A DNA stretch of 64,000 bases from Ephemerocybe angulata (Eukaryota; Basidiomycota; Agaricomycetes; Agaricales; Psathyrellaceae). This document shows, in pieces, positions 12,412 to 23,702 of this stretch (the first letter of the stretch is position 1; each line of letters opens with the position of its first letter). The stretch lies in NCBI GenBank assembly GCA_013368325.1, contig JAACJK010000222.1, forward strand, positions 186,001-250,000. Direction: 5' to 3'. The notes under the pieces are model-generated. The model was not told the origin of the DNA. It ran no database searches and saw nothing but the letters and a program-made list of their open reading frames with translations. Both the position numbers and the translations under genes were made by a program.

Positions 12412-14006
12412 TCATTTCGATACAACGAGGCTGTTGATGCTGGGACTTGCTGACCCTTTTCTCGACTGCAGACGCTTCTCTTCTCGTGCCTGTTCCTCCA
12501 TGACTGAACGTTTTAATACCGGAGGGGTATCAGGGATGCCGTTTTCTGTGGTGAATGATGTAGTATAGCTCCAGAAATCGATTTCTGACATCACGTCGAG
12601 GGTGTTGCCCATTGGAATGTTCATTTCTGTGAGCAGTCCGGAAAGCGCAAGTAGTTTCAGGAACTGTGCGCGCGAGTCTGGATAGATGAACGAGCGAAGC
12701 AGCTTCTGACCCTGCGGTGATTGTGAGAGAGGCGTCACTGATGAGGGTTGGAGACTTACATATTGTCGAAGAACAGGTATCACGAAATCGCGCGGTGCCA
12801 ACGCAACGGACTCCTTGGAAAATATCTTCAAGCCGGCAAGCTCTGATTGCAGTGGCCCATCGTCTTCTGTCCATTGCTTTTCTCGTCTTGTTCCCTTGCC
12901 ATCGAGATCGCTAAATTTGTCCTTGTGCTCAGGGTGGTAGTAGCCTAACCACAATCTCCATACTTCGAGCTTCCGGCCATCTCGTCCGAAGCGCCGCATG
13001 AAGTGGCGAAGGCGGTCCCAGTCAGCCTCGGGGCTATCCCCCAGCCAAACGTCGTCCGGATTCATGTCCTTCCAATGGTCGGCCAACTGGGATGACCTAG
13101 TTGAACCAGTTGCAACGGACGGTGGAAGCGAGAGTCCTACGGACCGGCGATACTTCTGCTTGTTCGAGCTTCCACTAGAACCGGCGTCGGGGGTGTTGGC
13201 TCGCGTGAGGTCGCCCGAGCCATCGTGGTCACGGTGTGGCGGCTTCGCAGGCCGGACCATTAAGCGAATCCAACGCCGCCTTCTGACCCATCCGCCTGCG
13301 CTAAGGGGGCCGACTTGCGAACGCCAATGATGTTTCCGAAACATCCAATTATATTCGAAACCGTCGTGCTGCACTTCGCCGAGGTTCGACCGCATGTCGA
13401 TCATCCAGCACCTTGACACCCACTTCCAGTTGCCGTCAGGTAGGGGATAGGTGTCGAGTGTAATGGGAGGCTGTTCTGAACGCTTCTTTGAGGCGTTTGG
13501 GAGCGTGAATGGTGATGGGTCTGTGGGTAGCAGGCTGAGGCTGGAATAGTACGGTGTTGAGAACAGCATTGCTCTGAATGTAGTGTGAGCAGTGTCCAGA
13601 ACATAGCCAGGCATTGATGCACTCACCCTCTTTGGTTCTCGTAGACCACAGCCCACTCGTAATGATCGCGACTCTCATCGTAGGTAACCACTGGGGCTGA
13701 TGCCACGCTCAGGTTGATTGGGTGGACGTCCTGCGTTCCTAGAGTTATGTCTTGGTCGATAGTTTCTGGTAGGACCTCGGGCTCCGGTGTGCGTTCTCTC
13801 TCTCCCGATTTTCTTGAGCGGCGGCGGTGGAGACTAGGAACGGAAAGGAAACGTTTCTTTTTGGCGAAACGGTGGCGAGCCGCCTCAACGCCATTCGGGT
13901 CATCGTCGTGAACGAGACTGCTGGGAAAGGGGACATTGTCGTGCTCGACGTCGAAGGAGGTGACTGAGTTCGGTGAGACGACGAGCTCTCCAGGCTCTCC
14001 AGGCAT
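12412..14006 (-). CDS. Dysferlin-domain protein (Pex23/Pex24/Spo73-like)
   Basis: Exons 14006-13627, 13573-12760 and 12711-12412 total 1,494 nt, 497 residues. A DysFN-like block is seen in YEWAVVYENQRG continuing into the second exon. After it comes YPLPDGNWKWVSRCWMIDM, then HDGFEYNWMFRKHHWR and GGWVRRRRWIRLMVRP, the Trp/Arg-rich DysFC signature. These domains occur in peroxins of the Pex23 group and in Spo73, which work at endoplasmic reticulum, peroxisome or prospore membranes. No transmembrane helix is obvious, so a peripheral Spo73- or TECPR-like protein is as likely as a peroxin. The ORF extends upstream only through a TTG; the first in-frame ATG at 14006 is preferred. The second intron (12759-12712, 48 nt) has no in-frame stop. 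Confidence 0.8.
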
Positions 14007-14178
14007 GTCAAAGGTGGAGAAAGGGATACAGCCCCTGGCCCTCCATAGAGTAGTTAAAGACAAAAAGTACCGAAGCCATGGCTACCCCGACAAGATCTGC
14101 TCTCGCGCTCACGTGGCATTACGTCATACGAAGGCCAAGCATCGCCCCTGCGCGCTTCTTTCTCGAGTCCGGTGTCTA
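14007..14178. promoter_or_regulatory. Shared divergent promoter (dysferlin-domain gene / JAC1)
   Basis: Start codons of oppositely oriented genes are 172 bp apart. No TATA-like box is evident. Confidence 0.4.
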
Positions 14179-15009
14179 ATGCAGTCCTTGCTCTTGCGCG
14201 CTTCCCAGCGTGCCTTCGTCGTCGCCACCAGGGCCCCTAGGACGACTCTCCCCAGAGCTACCGCCCCACGCCAGCGCTACCTGCACAACACCGTCCCCCG
14301 ACGCGCACAGTCTAGCCCCAAGGCTTGTCCAGTCTGCACACAGCCTCTGCCTGGCCCAGTCCCCGCCTGCACCAAATGCTGGAATATCTTTGCGCTCCCT
14401 GCAGACGTATCGCACCATGAGCTTCTCGGCCTGGACTATGACCCGAACCCATTTGTTGTCGACTTACCGACGCTGAAGAAAAGGTTCCGGGACGCCCAGT
14501 CCATTTGCCACCCTGACTCATGGGCATCCAAGAATCCCGTCAGTCCTCTCTGTCGAAGCACGCTGTCTTGCTGACACCAATTTAGAGCCAGAAAGACGTT
14601 GCACAGGCGCTATCGGCACGGGTGAACCATGCCTATCAGACCCTGCTGAACCCCCTGCCTCGTGCGGAGTACATTCTTGAACGAAACGGCGTCCATATAT
14701 CCGAAGTCGACCAGGCCCAGGATATGATGTTCATGGCTGAAATAATGGAGGCGAGAGAGACAATAGACGACGCAGAGAATCCTGAAGAGGTCCGGGCCCT
14801 GCTCGAAGAGAATGAAGGTAAGCAAGCAAAAGGTGATTAACCCGGGGTTGGAAGTGACATTTGCTGCAGACAAGATATCGGCCACAGTAAAGGAGCTCGA
14901 GAGTCTGTTTAAGGACCGGGACTACGCTTCTGCTAAAGCAGCCACCATTCGACTAAGATACCTCCAAGGCATACACAGAGCAGCGAAGCGTTGGCTGGAT
15001 AATCATTAG
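14179..15009 (+). CDS. JAC1: Iron-sulfur cluster co-chaperone Jac1/HscB (J-protein)
   Basis: The protein recruits the mitochondrial Hsp70 to the scaffold ISCU for iron-sulfur cluster transfer. Exons 14179-14538, 14586-14817 and 14870-15009 total 732 nt, 243 residues. The N-terminus is Arg/Ala-rich with no acidic residues for about 45 positions, as in a mitochondrial presequence. It is followed by a four-cysteine module, CPVC...CTKC, like the metal-binding N-terminus of human HSCB, which yeast Jac1 lacks. The J domain holds the required HPD (ICHPDSW), and the C-terminal HscB helical domain begins around VNHAYQTLLNPLPRAEYIL and ends at the stop. The ATG at 14179 is the first that includes the presequence. 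Confidence 0.93.
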
Positions 15010-15267
15010 ACCTGTACACTATAGTACACCGTAATATTATTACTGGATTAATTTTTGTTTAGCCGGAAGATGCCGAGTGTGACAAGGCGTCTGTGTCATC
15101 GAAATGAGAGGAGCTTCGACCATTACAGTCGACTCTTTGATTGGGGTCCGACACAGCTTAGACCTGTAAGTCTTCAATCTAGCCTACGGTCTACTTGGGA
15201 CTCATGGTATTCACAGCCCTACTGCATGAGACGTGCAGCCTTAAGTCGAGCCCGGCGTTTCCAACTT

Positions 15268-18200
15268 ATGCAAACTGAGCCAACGAGAGGTTCTGATTCG
15301 CACCCCGGCATCAAGCGCCCCCTCCAACAAACTAGTCCTACGCCCCCAAGTCAACCGCCCACGAGCTCAAAAGTTCCCCGAGTCGACGACGCCGCTTTCT
15401 CCCATAATTTCTCTGGCTCTCGACGGACATTTGAATCCGCACAAGGTCGTGGAATGCCCCAAAGCTACCACGGATTCTCGAAATCCAACAGCCATGGCTT
15501 CAGGTCCTCAGGCTTCGCTGGCCAAGGCTCTTCGCGATTCCAATCAGCAAAACGAGGCGGAAAGGCCGCAGCAGTAAATAGGTCACCGCTCCTCGAGGGA
15601 CCCGTCCACGATGAAGCCTACATCACTCAGCAATATCGATCGCCTGTCGCATTGAAGGCCATGCACCAGTCGAACCCCAAAGGCTCACTGGGGAACTTCG
15701 CCATGGTTGCTATTGGTGCACCCGTCAAGTATGTCTCGAAGGAGGGTGTCATCGAAGTTGGAGGCCAGCGGTCGAAGGTCTGGAGGTGAGTGGCGTCCTC
15801 TTCCACAGCTATTTGGTTCTGACAATACTGCTAGGACCACAGTCGATTTTGAAGTTGAAGGCTCCGGAAGTTTCACTGGAATTGGCGACCACCCAGAAAA
15901 GAAGTCTTCAGAACGGTTGTGTGCTCTATCGGCAGTCCTTCAACTGCATATTGCAGGACTGGTATGTCGTTTGTCATTCGATTATGGCACGAAGCGGTCT
16001 GATCACTATCTCGTCAGCTCGATGCCCCTAAGAAAAAAATAGCTGAAGCTATAACAGGCGGCAATGACGCTACCCTCTCCGACGGAAGTACAGTGAACTA
16101 CGAGCAGGCCCGCAGCTTCATGGATTATTATTGCAGACGTTTCAACTTTGGCAAGCCGGATATCGCGTACGAGGAAGTCAAGCGCGGTCCAATGAAGTGG
16201 GAAGCTGTAATGAGTGTCGATGAAAGTCGTATCGGTGTCGGAAAAGCTACCAACAAGAAGGCCGCCGAGAAACAGTGCTACCTCGACGTTGCAAAATACC
16301 TCGAATCCTGCGACCCGCCACTATGGAAGGCCTTCGTTGAAGCATCCAAGTCTGGGAAGGACTTGGGAATGGCCCAGAAAGTCCGCCTCCAGATCAGCGA
16401 GCCTTTGGACGACTTCGTTCGCGATACCTGCTCAAATATCCGCCACACCCAACTATATCGCAACCGGCCCGCGAAACACTCCTCCGTTGAACACCAGGAA
16501 GCGACGAAAGGGGCCGAATCTGCCCAGCGTTATGTCCCGCCCCGAACCTCCGTTGACCAACTTGCTGACAAGTCGAGACGGTTGCTGGAGGAAAGACAGA
16601 AGTACCTCGCCAACCCCAGCTTGGAGAAGATGCGCGCTACTCGTGCAGCCCTCCCCGTATACACGCGATCCGACGACATCCTCAAGCACATCCGTGATAA
16701 CGACATCACCATCTGCATGGCTGCAACTGGTTCAGGAAAGACTACTCAAATACCCCAAATCATCTTGGACGAATTCATTGACAGAGGCGAGGGTGCCAAG
16801 TGCAATATTGTCTGTACCCAACCTCGTCGACTTGCCGCCATTTCCGTTGCAGATCGTGTATCGAAGGAGAGAGGACAAACGCTTGGCGCATCCATTGGCT
16901 ACCAAGTTCGGTTCGAGGCTAAGCTTCCTCAAGAAAACGGATCCGTCACCTTCTGCACCACTGGTATCTTTTTGAAGAGGCTGCAGTCGGCTTTGTCTGG
17001 CTCTGATGTCCGTGGCACTCGTTCAATGGATGCTGTCACCCACATCGTCGTCGACGAAGTCCACGAACGGGATGTTGATACCGATCTTCTCCTCGTGGTC
17101 TTGAAACGTCTCTTGCAGGACAGGAAAGCCCGAGGCAAACCCATCAAAATCGTTCTCATGAGCGCAACCATCGACCCCACCCTCTTCCAACAGTACTTCC
17201 CTTCACCAAGCGGGCAACCCGCCCCGACTATTGATATCCCTGGTCGGACCTTCCCTGTTACCAAGTACCACCTCGATGACTTTGTTCCTAAGCTCATCGC
17301 CGGCAACGGGCGTTGGCTCTTGAACCAAGAACCTGTTGCTCAATACCTGTATAAGGAACTTGGCCCTGCTGCTGCCGCCAACCTCGGTGTCAGGGTGAAC
17401 AAGGTTCCTTCGGAGGCCGAGCTGGATCTCCCATACCCTCTCATCGCTGCCACAATCGCACACGTCCTGCAACAATCCGGCGATGGTCATGTTCTCGTCT
17501 TCCTTCCTGGTTGGGAGGAGATCACGGCCACTCAGCGGGCATTGGAGCAACCTATGGGTCCCCTTCCCGTCAACATCAGCGACAGGTCGAAGTACTCTAT
17601 TCATCTTTTGCATTCCACCATCCCACTCGCCGAACAGCAAGTCATTTTTGAGCCTCCCCCTCCTGGCATACGCCGAGTCATCCTCGCCACCAACATCGCC
17701 GAAACTTCGATCACAATCCCCGACGTCGTCTATGTTGTCGATACCGCAAAGATCAAGGAAATTCGATACGACCCTGAACGTCACATGTCATCGCTGGTGT
17801 CCGCCTGGGTTGGAAGGTCCAATCTCAACCAGAGAGCGGGTCGTGCAGGCCGTCATCGGTCTGGAGAGTACTTCGGCATCTTGGGCAAAGAGCATGCTGA
17901 GATGTTGCATCCTCACCAGACCGTCGAGATGAAGCGTGTCGACCTCAGCAACGTCGTCATGCACGTCAAGGCGCTGAACTTCCCTGGCATGACTGTGGAG
18001 GAGGTGTTGGCCGAGACTATCGAGCCTCCCGCCCCTGAACGTGTCTCAGCGGCGGTGAAGGACCTTCAGATGGTTGGTGCTCTTGATGCCTTGAAAAACC
18101 TGACTTCGTTGGGACGAGTCCTACTTTCCCTGCCTGTGGAGGCGCAGATGGGCCGTTTGGTGCTCTATGGCAGCTTCTTCAAGTGCCTGGACCAGGCTCT

Positions 18201-19376
18201 GACGCTCGCTGCCATTCTGACAAATCGTGATCCGTTCGTGTGCCCGATGCACTTGAAGCGGGAGGCTCAGGCGAAGAAGAACTCGTGGGCCCCGGACGAA
18301 TTCAGATCGGATGCGTTGGGTACGCTCCGTGCGTTCAATGCTTGGTGGGCTTTGCAGTCTAGAGGAGACTACGTCTTGGCCAACCGGTTCTGCGTGGACA
18401 ACTTCCTCGCCAAACCGACGTTGCTTATGATTCAAAAGATTAAGCAGCATCTGTTGCAGGCTTTGGACAACGCTGGGGTTTTGGAGGTTTCTGCGGGGGG
18501 AAATGCGAGGCGGACCGACAGGCTTTCCGTGCCCCCCGAGTTGAACACCAATGGCGAAAGCCTTCCCCTCCTTGCTGGCTTGATTGCTATTGCGTCGCAG
18601 CCCAAGTTCGCGGTTAGGACTGGAGAGAAGACTTTGCGAACGGAGAATGATAAGGTGTGTTAGACTGTTATGTCCATTCGAGCGTGTTGACTGACGACGT
18701 TGTTTAGATGACCTTTATGCACCCATCGAGTGTCAACCATCGAAAGAAGGAGCTTCCAGAGCGCAGGGATGTCGTTACCGAAGAGAAGCAAATCTTCGCC
18801 TTTGCCGAGAAGCGAAGGAACGCTGCAGGAAGTGGTTCCCCTCAGACCTATCTGATCACGACCACGAAGCTCGATCCTTTGACGTACATGCTCTTTGGCG
18901 CTTACGATCTCGCAGTCGCAGAGCGTGGTCTAGTGTGCGACAACTGGCTCCCCATCGTTGGCAACGTTGACGCCCTGGACAATATTCAGCGCCTGAAGTC
19001 GTATATGGAAGCGTCGATGCTGCGTGTCTTCGAAGGTATTGCGATGAGCCGGAGACAGACTCGACCGCACAACGCGGCCATCATGCCTAGGGAGGAAGAA
19101 GAGGAAGATTTGCCCGAGGTGATTGACCGTGACTACTCCCTGTCGGCGCAGGAGGTGAAGGAGTTGGATTTCATCACGAGGGACATTGTGACGATTTTGA
19201 CGATGTCCAACGACGAGAGGATGTCCTCCCAGTCGACCAACGTCTCAAGACCCGTTACACCCATGGATTCGCCCCTACGACTGTCGAGCCGCTTGCCAGG
19301 AGGCATTCAGACTGGGTACAACACTCCTTACCAATCGCGTCCGGGCACACCCAGTAGACTTTCAAGACGTTTCTGA
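15268..19376 (+). CDS. DEVH-box RNA helicase of the DHX9/MLE type
   Basis: Exons 15268-15785, 15835-15961, 16018-18654 and 18708-19376 total 3,951 nt, 1,316 residues. The N-terminus is a Gly/Ser/Arg/Phe-rich low-complexity stretch. A double-stranded-RNA-binding region follows (EQARSFMDYYCRRFN ... NKKAAEKQCYLDVAKYL). The helicase core has motif I ATGSGKTTQIPQ, Ia TQPRRLAA, II DEVH, III SAT, V NIAETSITI and VI QRAGRAGR, then HA2 and OB-fold regions. The second motif II residue after E is V rather than A, giving DEVH. The C-terminal tail is rich in Ser, Pro and Arg. It probably unwinds RNA or ribonucleoprotein in nucleus or cytoplasm; the exact orthologue (DHX9, DHX36, DHX57) is not settled. In-frame ATGs at 15070 and 15226 are possible earlier starts, but no family-like sequence lies there. 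Confidence 0.9.
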
Positions 19377-19779
19377 GCTTCTCATGACATTTTCGTCGTT
19401 TTCTTCCCGTATCGCTTCGCTCTTCGCACATTTCTATCTGAATCTTCTTCGTATAATAATTCTTCGGTATGTAGAGACTTTGCGTAGAGTCTGTAATAGC
19501 TCCAGAGTCCAGGATATGAAAATTTCATGCGCACATGGGCGATGCTCTTAGAACGGAACCAAGAGGAGGTGGTCGAATCGTGGGAATTTCGGCACCTCGG
19601 GTACTTCCGATAAACTGTGTAGCTGTTGCAAGCCACTCCCACGGCATTCTCCACCGACTTTCAAGACTATCGGCACCGGCCTCAACGACCTCAAGGACCA
19701 GCAAGGTGAGCCCGCACATCGCTCGCCGTCGTAATGCCAGAATGCTGACCAGCCGCTCCCCGACTTCCCAGTCGTCAAA
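19377..19779. promoter_or_regulatory. RPS24 promoter and 5' leader with a probable leader intron
   Basis: This stretch precedes the RPS24 start. A GTGAGC donor at 19706, a TGCTGAC branch-like site and a CTTCCCAG acceptor ending at 19771 suggest a 66-nt intron in the 5' leader, nine bases before the start codon's exon portion. Leader introns are common in fungal ribosomal protein genes. Confidence 0.5.
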
Positions 19780-20487
19780 ATGGTGAGTTTGGATTATCCA
19801 GGAATTTGCCCGTCGCGCCGGAGGAGGAACCTTCGATGGTACATCGGATTTGAAGCCTCATTAAAGTGCAAGCACTGGCGCAACATATCGAGACAATGCA
19901 CCCCTCCTGGCCCCCCGGAATCGTTATATTGGTCTGGAACTGACTGGTGCTTAATCTACAGGCCGATGCAGCACCCGTAACCCTGCGCACGCGCAAGTTC
20001 ATCACCAACCGCCTCTTGGCTCGTCGCCAATTCGTCGTCGACGTCCTCCACCCCGGCCGCGCCAACGTCTCCAAGGATGAACTCTCGGAGAAGCTTGCTG
20101 CCCTCTACAAGGCCGACAAGGGCCGTGTCGTCACTTTCGGTCTCCGCACTCAGTTTGGTGGTGGAAGGAGCACTGGCTTTGCTCTGATTTACGATGATGA
20201 GGCTTCGCAGAAGAAGTTCGAGCCCCGGTATCGGTTGGTCCGCGTACGTCGTGTGCTTTCTATTTGTCTGCTCGTCCTGGCTGACTTGCGTCATCTTGAT
20301 TTCAGTCCGGCCTTGCCACCAAGGTCGACAAGGCCTCCCGCAAGCTGCGCAAGGAGCGCAAGAACCGTAGCAAGAAGGCACGTTCCATTCATTATCTATC
20401 CCTTGTGGATGTACTTACCAGGTTTCTCTTTGACAGTTCCGTGGCACCAAAAAGGTCAAGGCGTCGGAGGCCTCGAAGAAGAAGTAA
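19780..20487 (+). CDS. RPS24: 40S ribosomal protein S24 (eS24)
   Basis: Coding exons are 19780-19782 (the ATG alone), 19962-20243, 20306-20377 and 20437-20487, totalling 408 nt and 135 residues, the usual size. The body [20 protein letters not shown], then [32 protein letters not shown] and the Lys-rich tail are unmistakable eS24. It is a structural component of the small ribosomal subunit. The third coding intron starts with GC, not GT: the exon ends AAG and the intron runs from GCACGT to GACAG. No in-frame alternative with a GT donor restores the conserved KK-FRGTKK tail. Confidence 0.95.
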
Positions 20488-20744
20488 ACACACCATCCTG
20501 TCATACTTCCATTCGTTATCTCTATCTCTTTTGGCATCCTTCCTTGCATGTATGCTCCCCCACTATGCGACACTCTCGTATATGCCCTCCACGATATGAA
20601 CAACATGCATTAAGAAACTCCAAAGCCAACAAGTGTCGTCGTAGGCAAAACTAGTTAGTGAGTGGTAAAGTATATTGGGTATCGAGTACATGCTTGCGAC
20701 GAAAGCGGTCAGAGTGTGGAAGATGTCGATTAGTCTGCTCCAAA

Positions 20745-22401
20745 TCAGATACCAAACTTTTTGTGGATGATATCTGGGTCTTCCTGGTACTCCTCGGCCG
20801 AAACCCACATCTGAAGCGAAAGCTTTTAGCTAGTGCGCGCGAGACTGCAATTAAAGAGAGCCACACCTTCTTGAACGTGTTTAACCCTGCCAAGATAGAG
20901 CCACCAATCCATGTTGAATACTTGCGTTCGGGAGGCGCGTATATCTTGATCTTGACGTCCTTTAACGCGAGTTTCTTGACCTCGTTCAGTAACCTATCAC
21001 CGAAACCTGTAAAGGTTGAAGTCAGTCTCGGAACCAGGGTGACGACCGGAGATACGAACCTTTACACAGCGTACTACCGCCGCTAAGGACAATGTTGGAG
21101 AATAGGCTTTTGCGTAGGTCGAGATCTACTCGGTTGATAGAGTCGACAATGACCTGATGCACACCGGCGTATTCCTGGCCAATCAGCTCGGGGTCAAAGA
21201 GAATCTCGGGAGCTCTGAATCGTTCTGAGCCAAGCTTTGTAGGGGGTTACATCACATTAGATTTAGATGAACAGACGGGGTAGTAAGGCAAGTAAAGATA
21301 AACTCACATGGACAATATTGCCATCCGGTAGCCTGAATTCTTCTTTCCGATTGAGAGATTCCTTCTCTTCCTTTGCCGGGTTGAGGGCGATGTAGCAGGC
21401 TTTCTCCTTCATTGTACGGACGACCTCGCGTTCGGCACTCGTGTGCAGGTGGTGACCGGCCTTGCGGAGGAGGAGTTGGAGGTGATCTGTCACATCTCTA
21501 GAGGTGAGGGGTTGGGATTTAATACAACTGTACGGCAAGAAGATAAAGTGGCAACTTTACCGTCCAGCGACGTCTACGCGACGAATAGCGTGGGGCATAG
21601 AGAAACCTTCGAAGACGGGGACAGCGTGTGTAACACCATCACCAGAATCCAAGACGATGCCCGTTGTCCGACCCGAGGAGTATCTGGATACGGCCTTTCG
21701 TGAGTTTGTTTGTGCAGCCGGGAGAACCGCAACTTACAGCGAGAGAACTGCCTGGACAGAGATGAAGAGAGCGGGGACATTGAAAGTGTCGAAGAAGATT
21801 TGTGCAGCGATATCTCTATTGCTTCTGGGGTTCAGGGGGGCTTCGGTGAGTAGTACTGGGTGCTGATAGCAGTTATTGTGATAGATAGAGTTGAGGCGGA
21901 GTGTCAGTAGAGCGCTGATGCAAAGGAACACGGGGAGGACGCGCACCTCTTCGCTGAGGGTTCCCAATTCCTCGGCGTAGACCCAGTTCCATATTCGCTC
22001 CATATCGTCCCAGTTTGTGACAATGCCGTGTTCCATAGGGTATTTAATCTTGAGAAGGCCTCTAAACTCTTGTGCCTTGCGACCGATGAAGACATCGCCC
22101 TCCAAAGCACCGGCCATAACGCGTTCGTGCTTTGGTCGACCGACGCTGTCGAGTGGATCGTGGCGTCAATGAGCTGCGTATCTTCTGAAAGCAACATGGT
22201 TTTGCGGACTGACAAGGATGGGAAGTAGCATTTCGGATGGTCTTGACCAGCAAAGCCTGCCTTTATGGTTCCGGATCCCTAGCGACGGACGAAGCACGAC
22301 GATTGAGTTAGCGCTCGGGCTGGCTGGAAGACAAAGATGGGACGAACATTGTCTATGACTACCGGCTGATTTGTGAGTACGTCGTCGAATTCAGCCGACA
22401 T
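20745..22401 (-). CDS. ARP1: Actin-related protein 1 (centractin, dynactin filament subunit)
   Basis: ARP1 forms the short filament of dynactin, the activator of cytoplasmic dynein needed for nuclear migration and hyphal transport. The start [18 protein letters not shown] leads across an intron into [13 protein letters not shown] (phosphate-binding loop) and then [20 protein letters not shown], which is the ARP1 rather than actin version. [34 protein letters not shown] and [14 protein letters not shown] are the other nucleotide-site motifs, and the protein ends [10 protein letters not shown]. Early exons are 22401-22348, 22278-22214 and 22145-21957; further introns lie at 21956-21863 and near 21737, 21540, 21290, 21060 and 20870. 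Transcription diverges from the gene at 22549. Confidence 0.95.
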
Positions 22402-22548
22402 GTGTCACAGTTTACCGTGAATGTCGACTGGAGGGTGTGTCGTGCGGTAAGGGGAGAGCGAAAGATATTGCGACGCGTCGAATGACCGTGAGCATCCTGA
22501 AATGGCTGCTGACTTCGGCCCGCCGAATTTGGTCCCTCCTCACTCTCA
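22402..22548. promoter_or_regulatory. Shared divergent promoter (ARP1 / Cys-rich membrane protein)
   Basis: Only 147 bp separates the two start codons, so both promoters and 5' leaders are compressed here. Confidence 0.4.
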
Positions 22549-23333
22549 ATGCGCTCGCTCCTGCTCCTACAAAAGTTGGGCCTGTTCCTGGCATTGTTTC
22601 TCCATGCATTCCTGCTTGTGCGTCTTACCCCTGGATGAATGCATGAACGGTTCTGAAAGCAAAATAGGTACCGGTTGCGGCCACTGGCATGAACAAGTGG
22701 GAAGCGACCAACTTTTGCAAATGTGCGTGAAGGCAGCTGGTCACTACACCGTCTCTAACACTCTCCTCCAAAGGTATATGCTTCGCGAACTTCAGGATTC
22801 TTCGACTCGACTTGCCCGACAACCCGTCACAGCCGTGCCTGTCATGCACTAAACAGTGGTGCTTAAACCAGAATCTACCTATCTGCGCAGGCGCTTCGCT
22901 CGGAGACACGAACCCAGACACTGCAACTGGAAAGGAAGGCGACGTTGAAGCCCGCTGCTTCCGTATGTCAACTTTCTTTGCCTCCTGTCCATCTGACATC
23001 CGCTAACGCCGTCCCTGGGCAGAACGTAACTCGCCGAGAGACCAGCTCGTCGTAACGCTGTTCCTTCTGACAGTGTTCGGATTGCTGTTGGCCGCAGGCA
23101 TTAAGAACCGTATGCTTAAAGCTGGGCTCACTCCGTCTCTTCCATGGAATACCCGGCGGAGGTGGTGGGAGGTACGTTGACCGAATGCATGGCGCTGTAT
23201 CGTTCTCGTATTGACTCGCTGCGATCATCAGGAATGGCATTCGTGGCTTCCTAACCGCCAGCGAGAACAAATGGGTGTAGAACGATTTGGTCAGACCCCA
23301 CAGAGAGAGCGGTTTGGCATGAGTGAACGCTAG
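22549..23333 (+). CDS. Small cysteine-rich secretory-pathway membrane protein, function unknown
   Basis: Five exons (22549-22617, 22668-22722, 22774-22962, 23023-23171, 23232-23333) total 564 nt, 187 residues, with every junction in phase. Exon 1 is a classic signal peptide (MRSLLLLQKLGLFLALFLHA). The mature part has eight cysteines in about 80 residues, spaced as FCKCICF, then CLSC, then WCLNQNLPICAGA and a last EARCFQ. A single helix (LVVTLFLLTVFGLLLAAGI) follows, then a basic tail rich in Arg, Trp and Gln. This predicts a type I membrane protein with a lumenal cysteine domain and cytosolic tail. I recognise the cysteine pattern as one shared by uncharacterised fungal proteins but know no function for it. 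It could be an ER quality-control or cargo protein, but that is speculation. Confidence 0.75.
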
Positions 23334-23702
23334 GCTACATAAGATACCAGTGAATATATTGTTCGTTGTTTGAGGAGGCTTAGGCCGGCACATAGTCCTC
23401 CGGCGACCTGGAGGCAGACGGCCTTCAGGGGCCTGTAATTAGTGCTCACGCGTCTTTGCTCACATCATGCATCATGATTTCGAGGCTCGGTCCACGACGA
23501 CCAAGCTCAGCCAAGGGCGCTCAAGTGCTAACGACCACCATCTCGAGTAGTCACAAGGAGGTGCACTGCGTTTCCTACTGCGCCCACTGCCTCTCGTAGA
23601 CGCGCGTTTCCGGGACAATATATAAACACACTGAGACCTACTGAAGCTCTTACACTTGCACTCACTTCACCCACCACATTCTCCGACTTCTACCACTTCG
23701 CT
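23334..23702. other. Intergenic, promoter of the SVIP-like gene
   Basis: No coding sequence is seen. The region ends in a pyrimidine-rich leader immediately before the ATG at 23703. Confidence 0.5.
23619..23626 (+). promoter_or_regulatory. TATA box
   Basis: TATATAAA lies about 77 bp upstream of the ATG of the SVIP-like gene, a normal distance for a fungal core promoter with a short leader. Confidence 0.6.
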
